A stretch of DNA of 64,000 bases from Pseudoxanthomonas sp. F37 (GTDB lineage Bacteria > Pseudomonadota > Gammaproteobacteria > Xanthomonadales > Xanthomonadaceae): positions 62,001-126,000 of the forward strand of contig NZ_CP095187.1 in assembly GCF_022965755.1 (NCBI RefSeq). Reading direction: 5' to 3'. The notes under the pieces are model-generated. The model saw nothing but the letters and a program-made list of their open reading frames with translations, was not told the DNA's origin and did not search any database. This document shows, in pieces, positions 33,780 to 43,455 of the stretch (position 1 is the stretch's first letter; each line of letters starts with the position of its first letter). The translations under genes were made by a program, and so were the position numbers.

Positions 33780-36395
33780 ATGAATACCGAATTCCGCACC
33801 TCGCTCCCGGGCACCGCGCTCGACTACTTCGACGCGCGCGCCGCGGTCGATGCCCTGCAGCCCGGCGCCTGGGCCACGCTGCCGTACACGGCGCGCGTGC
33901 ATGCCGAGAACATCGTGCGCCGTGCCGATCCGGCGCGCCGCGACGACTACCTGCGCCAGCTGGTCGAACGGCGCCGCGACCTGGATTTCCCGTGGTTCCC
34001 GGTGCGCGTGGTCTGCCACGACATCTTGGGACAGACCGCGCTGGTGGACCTGGCCGGGCTGCGCGACGCCATCGCCGACATGGGCGGCGACCCGGCGCAG
34101 GTGAACCCGGTGGTGCCGGTGCAGCTGATCGTCGACCACTCGCTGGCGGTGGAATGCGGCGGCTACGATCCGGACGCGTTCGCCAAGAACCGTGCCATCG
34201 AGGACCGGCGCAACGAGGACCGCTTCCACTTCATCGACTGGACCAAGCAGGCGTTCAAGAACGTCGACGTGATTCCTCCGGGCAACGGGATCATGCACCA
34301 GATCAACCTGGAGAAGATGTCGCCGGTGGTGTACGTCCAGGACGGAGTGGCGTTCCCCGACACCTGCGTGGGCACCGACAGCCACACGCCGCATGTCGAT
34401 GCGCTGGGCGTGATCGCCATCGGCGTGGGCGGGCTGGAGGCGGAAAACGTCATGCTCGGCCGCGCCTCGTGGATGCGCACGCCGGACATCGTCGGCGTGG
34501 AACTGCAGGGCAGGCCGGCGCCCGGCATCACCGCGACCGACGTGGTGCTGGCGCTGACCGAATTCCTGCGCAAGGAAAAGGTGGTCGGCGCCTACCTGGA
34601 GTTCCGCGGCGAGGGCGCCGCGGCGCTGACCATCGGCGACCGCGCGACGATTTCCAACATGGCGCCGGAGTACGGCGCCACCGCGGCGATGTTCTTCATC
34701 GACGACAACACCCTGGATTACCTGCGCCTGACCGGCCGCAGCGACCAGCAGGTGGCGCTGGTCGAAACCTACGCCAAGGCCGCTGGCCTGTGGGCCGACG
34801 ACCTGAAGACCGCGCAGTACGAACGCACGCTGCACTTCGACCTGTCCACCGTCGTGCGCAACATGGCCGGCCCGTCCAACCCGCACCGGCGCCTGCCGAC
34901 CAGCGCACTGGCCGAACGCGGCATCGCCGACGAGGGCAAGCTGCAGGCGGGCAGGGTGGAGGAGGCGCAGGGCCTGATGCCCGATGGTGCGGTCATCATC
35001 GCCGCCATCACCTCGTGCACGAACACCTCCAATCCGCGCAACGTCGTCGCCGCCGCACTGCTGGCGCGCAACGCCAACGCGAAGGGGCTGGTGCGCAAGC
35101 CGTGGGTAAAGAGTTCGCTCGCGCCCGGCTCCAAGGCCGTGCAGCTGTACCTAGAGGAATCCGGGCTGCTGCCGGACCTGGAGAAGCTGGGCTTCGGCAT
35201 CGTTGCCTTCGCCTGCACCACCTGCAACGGCATGAGCGGCGCGCTGGATCCGAAGATCCAGCAGGAAATCGTCGACCGCGACCTGTACGCCACCGCCGTG
35301 CTGTCGGGCAACCGCAATTTCGACGGGCGCATCCATCCCTACGCCAAGCAGGCCTTCCTCGCCTCGCCTCCGCTGGTGATCGCCTACGCCATCGCCGGCA
35401 CGGTGCGCTTCGACATCGAGAAGGACGCGCTGGGCTTCGATGCCGAAGGCAACCCGGTCACGCTGAAGGACATCTGGCCCAGCGATGCCGAGATCGACGC
35501 GGTGGTGAAGGCCAGCGTGAAGCCGGACCAGTTCCGCAAGGTCTACGAACCGATGTTCAGCGTGCGCGTGGAGCACGGCGGCAAGGTCGAACCGCTGTAC
35601 GCCTGGCGCCCGCAGAGCACCTACATCCGCCGCCCGCCGTACTGGGAGGGCGCTCTGGCCGGCGAACGCACGCTGCGCGGCATGCGGCCGCTGGCGGTGC
35701 TGGGCGACAACATCACCACCGACCACCTGTCGCCGTCGAATGCGATCCTGGCCTCGAGCGCGGCAGGCGAGTACCTGGCGAAGATGGGCCTGCCGGAAGA
35801 GGACTTCAATTCCTACGCCACGCATCGCGGCGACCACCTCACCGCGCAGCGCGCCACCTTCGCCAACCCACAGCTGGTCAACGAGATGGCGGTGGTCGAT
35901 GGCCAAGTGAAGAAGGGCTCGCTGGCGCGCATCGAACCGGACGGACAGGTGGTGCGCATGTGGGAAGCCATCGAGACCTACATGCAGCGCAAGCAGCCGC
36001 TGGTGATCATCGCCGGCGCCGACTACGGGCAAGGCAGCTCGCGCGACTGGGCGGCCAAAGGCGTGCGCCTGGCGGGCGTGGAAGCGATCGTGGCCGAGGG
36101 CTTCGAGCGCATCCACCGCACCAACCTGATCGGCATGGGCGTACTGCCGCTGGAGTTCGAACCGGGCCAGACGCGCAAGACCTGGAGCATCGACGGCACC
36201 GAGACCTTCGACGTGGTGGGCGAGCGCCGGCCGCGCGCCCAGCTGACGCTGGTGATCCACCGCCGCAACGGCCAGACCGTGGAGGTCCCGGTGACCTGCC
36301 GGCTGGACTCGGACGAGGAGGTCTCGATCTACGAGGCGGGCGGGGTGCTGCAACGATTCGCCCAGGATTTCCTGGACGCGTCGAAAGCGGCCTGA
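33780..36395 (+). CDS. acnD: Fe/S-dependent 2-methylisocitrate dehydratase AcnD
   Basis: AcnD dehydrates 2-methylcitrate in the 2-methylcitrate cycle for propionate breakdown and requires PrpF for the correct isomer. The 871-residue product is a full aconitase-family protein. Cluster cysteines lie in TSCTNTSNPRN and CTTCNGMSG, and substrate motifs in VGTDSHTPHVDALGV, FGxx-type VLGDNITTDHLSPS and GADYGQGSSRDWAAKG near the C-terminal swivel domain. The ATG at 33780 matches the conserved N-terminus (NTEFRTSLPGT). prpF follows after one intervening gene, but prpB, prpC and prpR are not in the window. Confidence 0.95.
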   Translation: MNTEFRTSLPGTALDYFDARAAVDALQPGAWATLPYTARVHAENIVRRADPARRDDYLRQLVERRRDLDFPWFPVRVVCHDILGQTALVDLAGLRDAIADMGGDPAQVNPVVPVQLIVDHSLAVECGGYDPDAFAKNRAIEDRRNEDRFHFIDWTKQAFKNVDVIPPGNGIMHQINLEKMSPVVYVQDGVAFPDTCVGTDSHTPHVDALGVIAIGVGGLEAENVMLGRASWMRTPDIVGVELQGRPAPGITATDVVLALTEFLRKEKVVGAYLEFRGEGAAALTIGDRATISNMAPEYGATAAMFFIDDNTLDYLRLTGRSDQQVALVETYAKAAGLWADDLKTAQYERTLHFDLSTVVRNMAGPSNPHRRLPTSALAERGIADEGKLQAGRVEEAQGLMPDGAVIIAAITSCTNTSNPRNVVAAALLARNANAKGLVRKPWVKSSLAPGSKAVQLYLEESGLLPDLEKLGFGIVAFACTTCNGMSGALDPKIQQEIVDRDLYATAVLSGNRNFDGRIHPYAKQAFLASPPLVIAYAIAGTVRFDIEKDALGFDAEGNPVTLKDIWPSDAEIDAVVKASVKPDQFRKVYEPMFSVRVEHGGKVEPLYAWRPQSTYIRRPPYWEGALAGERTLRGMRPLAVLGDNITTDHLSPSNAILASSAAGEYLAKMGLPEEDFNSYATHRGDHLTAQRATFANPQLVNEMAVVDGQVKKGSLARIEPDGQVVRMWEAIETYMQRKQPLVIIAGADYGQGSSRDWAAKGVRLAGVEAIVAEGFERIHRTNLIGMGVLPLEFEPGQTRKTWSIDGTETFDVVGERRPRAQLTLVIHRRNGQTVEVPVTCRLDSDEEVSIYEAGGVLQRFAQDFLDASKAA

Positions 36396-36438
36396 CCCGT
36401 TCGTCGTATCGGTACACCCAGCGCACAGGAGTCCGATC

Positions 36439-36903
36439 ATGTCCGACAACGCCACGCCCGGTACCGTCCGCCTGCATCGCGTGCTGCGCGCGCCGCCGTC
36501 GCGCGTCTACCGCGCCTTCCTCGATCCCGAGGCGATGGTGAAGTGGCTGCCGCCGCATGGTTTCACCGGCAAGGTCCATTCGATGGACGCCCGCGTCGGC
36601 GGCGGCTACAAGATGTCTTTCACCAACTTCGGCACCGGTTCCAGCCACGCCTTCGGCGGCACCTACGTGGAGCTGGTGGAGAACGAACGGCTGCGCTACA
36701 CGGACCAGTTCGACAACCCCGGCCTGCCGGGCCAGATGCAGGTCACGGTCACGCTGAAGGAGAGCGTGGCCGGCACCGCGTTGCATGTCGTGCAGGAAGG
36801 CATCCCCGCCGCCATCCCGGTCGACTTCTGCTACCAGGGCTGGCAGGAATCGCTGGAACTGCTGGCGAAGCTGGTCGAACCCGAGATTCCCGACGGCGCG
36901 TGA
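36439..36903 (+). CDS. SRPBCC (AHSA1-like) domain protein
   Basis: The 154-residue protein has the START/Bet v 1-like fold signature of the AHSA1 group: VRLHRVLRAPPSRVYRAFLDPEAMVKWLPPHGF, GGYKMSFTNFGTGSSHAFGG and FCYQGWQESLELLAKLVEPEIP. Such domains bind hydrophobic ligands or act in stress responses. The ATG at 36439 has a CAGGAGTCCG ribosome binding site. It lies 43 bp after acnD and 27 bp before prpF, so it is probably cotranscribed; whether it serves propionate metabolism is not shown. Confidence 0.87.
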   Translation: MSDNATPGTVRLHRVLRAPPSRVYRAFLDPEAMVKWLPPHGFTGKVHSMDARVGGGYKMSFTNFGTGSSHAFGGTYVELVENERLRYTDQFDNPGLPGQMQVTVTLKESVAGTALHVVQEGIPAAIPVDFCYQGWQESLELLAKLVEPEIPDGA

Positions 36904-36930
36904 GCCGTCATCACCACGGACATTCTTCCC

Positions 36931-38124
36931 ATGCCGCACGCCCCCCAGATCCGCATTCCCGCCACCTACATGCGCGGTGGCACGTCGAAAGGCGTGTTCT
37001 TCCGCCTGCAGGACCTGCCTGAGCGCGCGCAGGTGCCCGGGGCGGCACGCGATGCGCTGCTGTGCCGCGTGATCGGTTCGCCCGATCCGTACGGCAAGCA
37101 CACCGACGGCATGGGCGGGGCGACCTCGAGCACCAGCAAGGTGGTGATCATTTCGCCAAGCACGCAGGCCGGTCATGATGTGGACTACCTGTACGGGCAG
37201 GTCCCCATCGACGGCGCCTTCATCGACTGGAGCGGCAACTGCGGCAACCTGTCCTCGGCGGTGGGGCCCTTCGCCATCGCCAACGGGATGGTCGACCCGG
37301 CACGCGTGCCGCGCGACGGCCTGTGCACCGTGCGGATCTGGCAGGCCAACATCCAGAAGACCATCATCGCGCATGTGCAGGTCGCCGGCGGCGAAGTGCA
37401 GGAGACCGGCGACTTCGAACTGGATGGCGTGACGTTCCCGGCGGCGGAAGTGCAACTGGAATTCATCGATCCGGCGGACGAGGGCGATGGCGACGGCGGC
37501 GGCGCGATGTTTCCCACCGGCCACCTCGTCGACGACCTGGACGTGCCCGGCGTGGGCGTGTTCAAGGCCACCATGATCAATGCCGGCGTGCCGATGGTGT
37601 TCGTCGAAGCCGCCGCGCTGGGCTACGACGGCACCGAACTGCAGGGCGCCATCAACGAGGACCGGGACGCGCTGGCGAAGCTCGAGGCGATCCGCGCGCA
37701 CGGTGCGGTGCGCATGGGCCTGGTGGCCGACGTGGCGGCGGCGGCGAAGCGTCCGCTGACGCCGAAGGTGGCGTTCGTGGCACCGCCGAGGGACTACGTG
37801 TCGTCCAGCGGCAAGCCGGTCAGCGCCGCCGATATCGGCCTGCTGGCCCGGGCCGTCTCGATGGGAAAGCTGCATCACGCGATGATGGGTACGGCCTCGG
37901 TCGCCATCGCCACCGCGGCCGCCGTGCCGGGCACGCTGGTGAATGCGGCGGCCGGCGGGGGCACGCGCGACGTGCTGGTGTTCGGCCATCCGTCGGGCAC
38001 GCTGCGGGTGGGCGCCGACGTCAGGCAGGTGGATGGCGCCTGGGTGGTGACCAGGGCGGTGATGAGCCGCAGTGCGCGGGTGCTGATGGAAGGCGCGGTC
38101 CGCGTGCCGGGCGACGCGTTCTGA
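36931..38124 (+). CDS. prpF: 2-methylaconitate isomerase PrpF
   Basis: PrpF isomerises 2-methylaconitate so that the AcnD product can enter the next step of the 2-methylcitrate pathway. The 397-residue protein has the diaminopimelate-epimerase-like fold and family motifs: IPATYMRGGTSKGVFF at about 9-24, GGATSSTSKVVII, DWSGNCGNLSSAVGPFAI and the C-terminal HHAMMGTASVAIATAAA. The cysteine in SGNCGN and the lysine of TSKGV are active-site candidates. It is separated from acnD by an SRPBCC gene. Confidence 0.94.
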   Translation: MPHAPQIRIPATYMRGGTSKGVFFRLQDLPERAQVPGAARDALLCRVIGSPDPYGKHTDGMGGATSSTSKVVIISPSTQAGHDVDYLYGQVPIDGAFIDWSGNCGNLSSAVGPFAIANGMVDPARVPRDGLCTVRIWQANIQKTIIAHVQVAGGEVQETGDFELDGVTFPAAEVQLEFIDPADEGDGDGGGAMFPTGHLVDDLDVPGVGVFKATMINAGVPMVFVEAAALGYDGTELQGAINEDRDALAKLEAIRAHGAVRMGLVADVAAAAKRPLTPKVAFVAPPRDYVSSSGKPVSAADIGLLARAVSMGKLHHAMMGTASVAIATAAAVPGTLVNAAAGGGTRDVLVFGHPSGTLRVGADVRQVDGAWVVTRAVMSRSARVLMEGAVRVPGDAF

Positions 38125-38205
38125 CCGGTTCCGGCTGACCTGCCGGAAGTCACCACTTGCGCTGGGGCCATTGCCCCGGCGCGAGGCAGGCGACAGCATG
38201 GGCGC

Positions 38206-39312
38206 ATGTGGACGGCCCTGACCCGATTTCGCGAACCCATGACCCTGGCTGGCGTGTTCACGCTGGCGGCCGTTTCATTGGGCCTGCGCTTCCTGCCGGC
38301 GGAGGTGCTGCCCGCCGCGGCGGCCGCGCTGGCGGCGTACGCACTGGGATTCCTCCTGTTCGCACTGGCACCGGACACCTGGGAGCGGCCGCGGCGGATC
38401 GCCCTGGTGGCGATGGCGTGCCTCGCGCTGCTGCTGGCCTGGCTGACGCCGCGCGTGGGCACCGCCCAAGTGCTGCTGGTGGTCTGGGTGGCGTGCGCGG
38501 TGAACGTGGTGTCGCCACGCGGGGTGGTCGGCGCCGCGCTGGTGTTGAACGTGGCGTTCTACTTGCTGATGGTGCACCACCAGTTCGGTGCCCCGCTGAC
38601 GATGACGCTGATCAACATCGGCTTCCAGGCGCTGGCCGGCCTGTGCGTGCACTACGCGCGCCGCGCAGAGGATTCCCGCGACCAGCTGGCGCTGGTGAAT
38701 GCGGACCTGCTGGCCACGCGCGCCCTGCTGGCGGACAGCGCGCGCGATGCCGAACGCCTGCGCGTGGCGCGCGAGCTGCACGATGTCGCCGGCCACAAGC
38801 TCACCGCGATGAAACTCAACCTGCGCGCGCTCGCCAGCGATCCCGTGTTCGCCGCGCGCGACGAAGTCCGCATCGCGCAGCAGCTGTCCACCGAACTGCT
38901 GGACGACATCCGCAGCGTGGTGCAGGCCTTGCGCGATGCGCGTGGCCTGGACCTGCAGACGGCCATCCGGGCGCTGGCTGCGCCACTGCCGCGGCCCGCG
39001 CTGCGGCTGGCCATCGCCGATGGCGTGAAAGTGGAAGACCCCGCGGTGGCGGAATCGCTGCTGCGCATCGTGCAGGAATGCCTGACCAACGCGGCGCGCC
39101 ATGCGAACGCGGATACCCTGACGGTTTCACTGCGTAAAGAGGACACGGACATGCTGCTGCACATCGAGGACGACGGCAGGCTGAAGGGTCGCGTGCGCGA
39201 AGGCAACGGCTTGTCGGGCATCCGGGAGCGCGTGGCCGCGCTTGGCGGCGAACTGCACCTGGGCGTCGGCGCGAGCGGTGGCCTGCGCCTGGACGTGAGG
39301 CTGCCCGCATGA
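38206..39312 (+). CDS. NarL/DesK-type sensor histidine kinase
   Basis: The 368-residue protein has five to six membrane helices in the first 150 residues. A HisKA_3 dimerisation domain carries the phosphoacceptor His192 in ARELHDVAGHKLTAMKLNL, and the C-terminal HATPase_c domain has QECLTNAARHANADTLTV and DDGRLKGRVREGNGLSGIRERVAALGG. No periplasmic sensor domain is visible, so it may sense membrane state, as DesK does. The response regulator gene overlaps its stop by 4 bp (ATGA), indicating a coupled pair. Confidence 0.93.
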   Translation: MWTALTRFREPMTLAGVFTLAAVSLGLRFLPAEVLPAAAAALAAYALGFLLFALAPDTWERPRRIALVAMACLALLLAWLTPRVGTAQVLLVVWVACAVNVVSPRGVVGAALVLNVAFYLLMVHHQFGAPLTMTLINIGFQALAGLCVHYARRAEDSRDQLALVNADLLATRALLADSARDAERLRVARELHDVAGHKLTAMKLNLRALASDPVFAARDEVRIAQQLSTELLDDIRSVVQALRDARGLDLQTAIRALAAPLPRPALRLAIADGVKVEDPAVAESLLRIVQECLTNAARHANADTLTVSLRKEDTDMLLHIEDDGRLKGRVREGNGLSGIRERVAALGGELHLGVGASGGLRLDVRLPA

Positions 39313-39938
39313 GCGTGCGCGTGGCTCTGGCGGACGATCAGGCCCTGGTACGTGCCGGCCTGCGCGCCTTGCTGAAAGCGCAGCAGGTGGACGTGGTGTT
39401 CGAAGCCGACGACGGCGCCGACCTGCTGGCGAAGCTGGAAGCGCAGCCCGTCGACGTGGTGCTGAGCGACATCCGCATGCCGGGCATGGACGGCATCGAT
39501 GCCTTGATCAGGCTGCGCGAGCGCGGCGACCGCACGCCGGTGCTGCTGCTCACCACCTTCGACGACAGCGACCTGCTGCTGCGCGCGACGGAGGCCGGCG
39601 CACAGGGCTTCCTGCTGAAGGACGCCGCACCGGAGGACCTGCACGACGCCATCCGGCGCGTGGCGGGCGGCGAGACGCTGCTGCAGCCGGTCAGCACCGA
39701 TCCGGTGCGCGCCCGCTTCCGCTTCCGCGACGAGGTCCCGCCCAGCGACACCTTCGGCGAGCGTGAGGTCGCAATCCTGCGGCTGCTGGCCGGCGGATAT
39801 TCGAACAAGGAAATCGCGCGCACGCTGTTCCTCGCCGAGGGCACGGTGAAGAACTACGTGTCCACCATCCTGGACAAGCTGGGCACCCGCGACCGCACCC
39901 GTGCCGTGCTGAAGGCAATCACGCTGAGGATCATCTGA
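39309..39938 (+). CDS. LuxR-family response regulator
   Basis: The 209-residue protein has a receiver domain (VRVALADDQALVRAGLRALL, phosphorylated Asp54 in VVLSDIRMPGMDG, Thr/Lys features in LLLTTFDD and FLLKDAAPEDL). A LuxR/FixJ helix-turn-helix follows (FGEREVAILRLLAGGYSNKEIARTLFLAEGTVKNYVSTILDKL, about 148-192). It pairs with the overlapping upstream kinase. Its targets are unknown. The last 16 codons are repeated 249 bp downstream as part of a tandem duplication. Confidence 0.94.
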   Translation: MSVRVALADDQALVRAGLRALLKAQQVDVVFEADDGADLLAKLEAQPVDVVLSDIRMPGMDGIDALIRLRERGDRTPVLLLTTFDDSDLLLRATEAGAQGFLLKDAAPEDLHDAIRRVAGGETLLQPVSTDPVRARFRFRDEVPPSDTFGEREVAILRLLAGGYSNKEIARTLFLAEGTVKNYVSTILDKLGTRDRTRAVLKAITLRII

Positions 39939-39972
39939 GGCCGCGCCTGTCGCGCGCGCCATCTCCCACGCC

Positions 39973-40056
39973 TGTGCAGGAGCGCCCCAAGGGCGCGATG
40001 CTTTCCGCTTTCATGTCGGCCGACGAAAGGCATCGCGCCCTTGGGGCGCTCCTACA
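39973..40056. repeat. Palindromic GCAGGAGCGCCCCAAGGGCGCGATGC element, copy 1
   Basis: Left arm 39973-40005 and right arm 40025-40056 are near-perfect inverted repeats around TTTCATGTCGGCC. The arms match the element at 31189-31272 at the AGGAGCGCCC and GCGCGATGC words. Confidence 0.85.
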
Positions 40057-40223
40057 AAGACGTAAGGGGCAGCGGAATCTGGTGGCAGGGGCCCTTATGC
40101 CAGCACCACCATCGCCGTGCCCCGCCGCCAGCCACCGGCGACCGCACCCGTGCCGTGCTGAAAGCGATCACGCTGAGGATCACGAGGCCGCGCCTGCCGC
40201 GCGCGCGCCATCCCCCACGCCGG

Positions 40224-40306
40224 TGTAGGAGCGCCCCATGGGCGCGATGCTTTCCGCTTTCATGTCGGCCGATCGAAAGGCATCGCGCCCTTGGGGCGCT
40301 CCTACA
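40224..40306. repeat. Palindromic TGTAGGAGCGCCCCATGGGCGCGATGC element, copy 2
   Basis: Left arm 40224-40254 and right arm 40274-40306 are near-perfect inverted repeats. It is the duplicate of the element at 39973-40056. Confidence 0.85.
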
Positions 40307-40344
40307 AAGACGTAAGAGGCAGCGGAATCTGGCGGCAGGGGCCC

Positions 40345-41580
40345 TTATGCCAGCAGCACCATCGCTGCGCCCGCCGCCAGCGCCGCCATCAATCCGGCTG
40401 ACACGCGCATCCCGTACGCCGCACCCCCGCTGACCCAGGCGATCACCGACTTGGCGATCAGACTGGCGGCCAGCAGCGCCAGCATCCACCCGCGCGCCTG
40501 GCTGGCCTCCAGGCCGCCCCTTGCGAACTGGTTGGCCAGCGTGGCCACGGCCGCGTGCAGTTCGGCCACGGCCGACAATGCGGCGGCGGCCAGCGCGCCG
40601 CGCGGGCCGATCCATGCCGCCAGCGCGGCCGCGATGAAGGTGAGCGCCGCGACCACCAACGCAAAGGTCAGCGCCTGCCCGAAGCGGAACATGCGGCTTT
40701 CCGACGTCGGCGGTTTCACCGCGTCGTCCTCGCCGCGATGCAGGCCCAGCAAGCCCCCGGCCAGCAGGACCGCACCGATGACGCCCAGTTCCGGCAGCAG
40801 GCCGCGCACCAATGGCGGCGACACGGCCCACAGGATGGGCACGCACAGGGTCAGCGAAGCCAGGTTGGACAGCAGCGCCGCGGCCACCGCGGACCGCAGC
40901 AGCGACGGAGTTTCCTTCGCCCGCTGGCCGAAGCCGATGGTCGCCGCGGTGGACGACACGTAGCCGGCGAAGAAGCCCGCCGCCGCCAGGCCCCAGCGGT
41001 TGCCGATCACGCGCAGCACCACGTGGCCCAGCGCACTCACCGCCATCACCAGCACCACCAGCTTCCAAATGGTGGCCAGGTTGATCGCCTGGTAGGGACC
41101 GATGGGACGGTCCGGCAGGATCGGCAGGATGACCAGGGCGGACGCCAGCAGCAGCAGGCCATCGAACACCTCGCGCTCGCTGAAGGTTTCGCGCGTGAGC
41201 TCGTGCAGAGGCTCCTTGGCGTACAGCAGCACCGCCACCACCACCGCCAGCCCCGTGGCCAAGGCAGGCGTGCGCACGGCCATGGCGCCCAGCAGGAAGG
41301 TCAGCACCAGGGTGACCTCGCTGGTCAGGCCGGCGTCGTCTGCCGACGTGGCGTGGTAGCCCATGGCGGCGAGCAGGCCGGTCAGGGCCAGCGCCACCAG
41401 CAGGACGGGGACGCCGAGCGACATGGCCACCGCGGCCGCCAAGGCCACCAGCGCGTGCGTGCGCAGGCCGGCGATGGCATGCGCGCGCCCCGGGCGGCGC
41501 TCGCGCACCAGCCCGATCAGCAGGCCCAGGCCCAGCGCCGAGGACAGCGCCAGCCAGGTTTCCGGAGTTGCTTCGTCCAT
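40345..41580 (-). CDS. MgtC/DUF4010 family integral membrane protein
   Basis: The 411-residue protein begins with a MgtC/SapB-like segment ([20 protein letters not shown], then [20 protein letters not shown]). A DUF4010 part follows, with [15 protein letters not shown]-like [18 protein letters not shown] and [20 protein letters not shown]. It has about twelve membrane helices. The function is unknown; MgtC relatives are linked to magnesium stress and virulence, and that may not apply to this family. The ATG at 41580 faces fbp across 96 bp. Its last 12 codons lie in the second copy of the tandem duplication. Confidence 0.87.
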   Translation of the reverse strand: MDEATPETWLALSSALGLGLLIGLVRERRPGRAHAIAGLRTHALVALAAAVAMSLGVPVLLVALALTGLLAAMGYHATSADDAGLTSEVTLVLTFLLGAMAVRTPALATGLAVVVAVLLYAKEPLHELTRETFSEREVFDGLLLLASALVILPILPDRPIGPYQAINLATIWKLVVLVMAVSALGHVVLRVIGNRWGLAAAGFFAGYVSSTAATIGFGQRAKETPSLLRSAVAAALLSNLASLTLCVPILWAVSPPLVRGLLPELGVIGAVLLAGGLLGLHRGEDDAVKPPTSESRMFRFGQALTFALVVAALTFIAAALAAWIGPRGALAAAALSAVAELHAAVATLANQFARGGLEASQARGWMLALLAASLIAKSVIAWVSGGAAYGMRVSAGLMAALAAGAAMVLLA

Positions 41581-41676
41581 CGCGTCGTTCCTGTCGCCGA
41601 CCCTGAGCATAGCGAATGGTCTTGCATTGGTCTCGTCAACCCGGACAATGCGCGCACCTTCGCCGTGGACTCCATC

Positions 41677-42708
41677 ATGCCCGCTTCCGCTCCGTCCGCC
41701 GTCTCGCTGAGCCGCTATCTGATCGAAGAACAGCGCGCCGGGCGCATCAGCGCCGACCTGCGCCAGCTGATCGCGGTGGTGGCCCGCGCCTGCACCAGCA
41801 TCTCCATCGCGGTCAGCAAGGGGGCGCTGGGCGGTGTCCTGGGGGATGCCGGCACCGGCAACGTGCAGGGCGAGGCGCAGAAGAAGCTGGACGTGCTGAG
41901 CAACGACATCCTGCTGGAAGCCAATGCCTGGGGCGGCCACCTGGCCGCGTGCGCCTCGGAGGAAATGGACCACAGCCAGCCCATCCCGGACGCCTACCCG
42001 CGCGGCGGCTTCCTGCTGCTGTTCGACCCGCTGGACGGCAGCTCGAACATTGACGTCAACGTCTCGGTCGGCACCATCTTCTCGGTGCTGCGCTGCCCGG
42101 AGGGCGTGACCACGCCGGGCGACGAGCATTTCCTGCAACCGGGCCGCGAGCAGGTGGCGGCCGGCTACTGCATCTACGGCCCCAGCACGATGCTGGTGCT
42201 GACCACCGGCAACGGCACGCACGCCTTCACCCTGGACCGCGAGCAGGGCGCCTTCGTGCTGACCCAGCGCGACATGCGCATCCCGGAGGAGACGAAAGAG
42301 TTCGCCATCAACATGTCGAACCAGCGCCACTGGGAGGCGCCGATGCAGGCCTATGTCACCGACCTGCTCGCCGGTCGCGAAGGCCCGCGCGGTAAGGACT
42401 TCAACATGCGCTGGATCGCCAGCATGGTGGCCGACGTGCACCGCATCCTGACCCGTGGCGGCATCTTCATCTATCCATGGGACCGCAAGGACCCGGGCAA
42501 GGCCGGCAAGCTGCGCCTGATGTACGAGGCCAACCCCATGGGCATGCTGGTGGAACAGGCCGGCGGCGCGGCCAGCACCGGCCGCGAGGACATCCTGTCG
42601 CTGCGCCCGGCCCAGCTGCACCAGCGCGTGCCGGTGTTCCTGGGGTCGAAGAAGGAAGTCGAGGCCGCCGTCGGTTACCACCGGGCCCACGACACCGCCG
42701 CCGCCTGA
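41677..42708 (+). CDS. fbp: Class 1 fructose-1,6-bisphosphatase
   Basis: The enzyme removes the 1-phosphate of fructose-1,6-bisphosphate in gluconeogenesis and needs Mg2+. The 343-residue protein has the metal-binding motif [20 protein letters not shown] at about 115-134, the acidic residues CASEEMDHS, and the substrate region [21 protein letters not shown]. The late motif [22 protein letters not shown] closes the active site. The ATG at 41677 matches the conserved N-terminus ([10 protein letters not shown]). It is transcribed away from the DUF4010 gene. Confidence 0.96.
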   Translation: MPASAPSAVSLSRYLIEEQRAGRISADLRQLIAVVARACTSISIAVSKGALGGVLGDAGTGNVQGEAQKKLDVLSNDILLEANAWGGHLAACASEEMDHSQPIPDAYPRGGFLLLFDPLDGSSNIDVNVSVGTIFSVLRCPEGVTTPGDEHFLQPGREQVAAGYCIYGPSTMLVLTTGNGTHAFTLDREQGAFVLTQRDMRIPEETKEFAINMSNQRHWEAPMQAYVTDLLAGREGPRGKDFNMRWIASMVADVHRILTRGGIFIYPWDRKDPGKAGKLRLMYEANPMGMLVEQAGGAASTGREDILSLRPAQLHQRVPVFLGSKKEVEAAVGYHRAHDTAAA

Positions 42709-42735
42709 CCGCGGCGCGGCGGCTAGAATCCGGCC

Positions 42736-43449
42736 ATGACGGCGCATCCGCATCCCCCCGATTTCATCGAGGTCTATCACGACGCACTGGACGCGGAGAC
42801 CTGCCGCGCCATCGTGGCGCGCTTCGACGCCAGCCGGCAGGACCGGCCCGGGCAGGTCGGGGGCGGCCACCATCCGGAGCTCAAGCACAGCCGCGACATC
42901 AGCATCAGCGGGCTGGCCGACTGGCGCGACGTGGAACAGCGCCTCAACCTGGCCGTGCTCGCCGGGCTGAAGCAGTACCTGCGCACCTATCCCTTCAGCC
43001 TGATCGCGCCGCTGATGCTGCAGCAGCCGGGCCAGGACGGGCAGTTGCACCGCCTCGGTTACCAGGACGTCGCCAGCATGGACGACGATGCGCTGATGCG
43101 GCTGATCATGGCGGTGTTCGTCCCGGGCCGGATCAACCTGCAGCGCTACCCGGCCGGCGAAGGCGGGTATCCGTACTGGCATTGCGAGCTGTTCCCGAAG
43201 GGCGCCGATGCCGAACCCCTGCATCGCCACGTGTTGTGGACGCTCTATCTCAACGATGGTTTCGAAGCCGGCGAAACCGAATTCTTCCACCAGCAGCGCA
43301 GGATCGTGCCGCGTACCGGCAGCCTGCTGATCGCGCCCACCGCCTTCACCCACACCCACCGTGGCAACCGCCCCGTGGGCGGCGACAAGTACATCGCCAC
43401 CAGCTGGATCCTGTTCCAGCGTGCCGAACGGCTGTACGGCGGCCGCTGA
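42736..43449 (+). CDS. 2OG-Fe(II) oxygenase family protein
   Basis: The 237-residue protein has a jelly-roll 2-oxoglutarate dioxygenase core. The HxE pair lies in PYWHCELFP (about 154-162), and the distal His and Arg lie in AFTHTHRGNRPVGGDKYIATSWI near 205-227. Relatives include prolyl-4-hydroxylase-like proteins of unknown substrate. The use of HxE in place of HxD is tolerated in some members. The ATG is preceded by a -10-like TAGAAT 9 bp upstream, so the transcript would have a very short leader. It starts 27 bp after fbp. Confidence 0.85.
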   Translation: MTAHPHPPDFIEVYHDALDAETCRAIVARFDASRQDRPGQVGGGHHPELKHSRDISISGLADWRDVEQRLNLAVLAGLKQYLRTYPFSLIAPLMLQQPGQDGQLHRLGYQDVASMDDDALMRLIMAVFVPGRINLQRYPAGEGGYPYWHCELFPKGADAEPLHRHVLWTLYLNDGFEAGETEFFHQQRRIVPRTGSLLIAPTAFTHTHRGNRPVGGDKYIATSWILFQRAERLYGGR

Positions 43450-43455
43450 CGCGGC

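Larger units (their letters stand above)
39884..40381. repeat. 249-bp tandem duplication of a convergent gene junction
   Basis: About 39884-40132 is repeated at about 40133-40381 with few mismatches and small indels. Each copy includes the last codons of the response regulator (DRTRAVLKAITLRI), a TGTAGGAGCGCCCC-type palindrome, and the last codons of the convergent DUF4010 gene. Copy 1 holds the working end of the regulator gene, and copy 2 holds the working end of the DUF4010 gene; the inner two ends are relics. The 406-bp stretch 39939-40344 contains nothing else that I can see. Confidence 0.9.

Noticed and set aside
39973-40306. CRISPR-like or riboswitch structure in the 40-kb gap
   Set aside because: Only two copies of a palindrome in a 249-bp duplication; no regular short repeats or spacers.
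40133-40345. Second copy of the response regulator tail as a small gene
   Set aside because: It lacks a start and a stop in the right frame and is explained by the tandem duplication.
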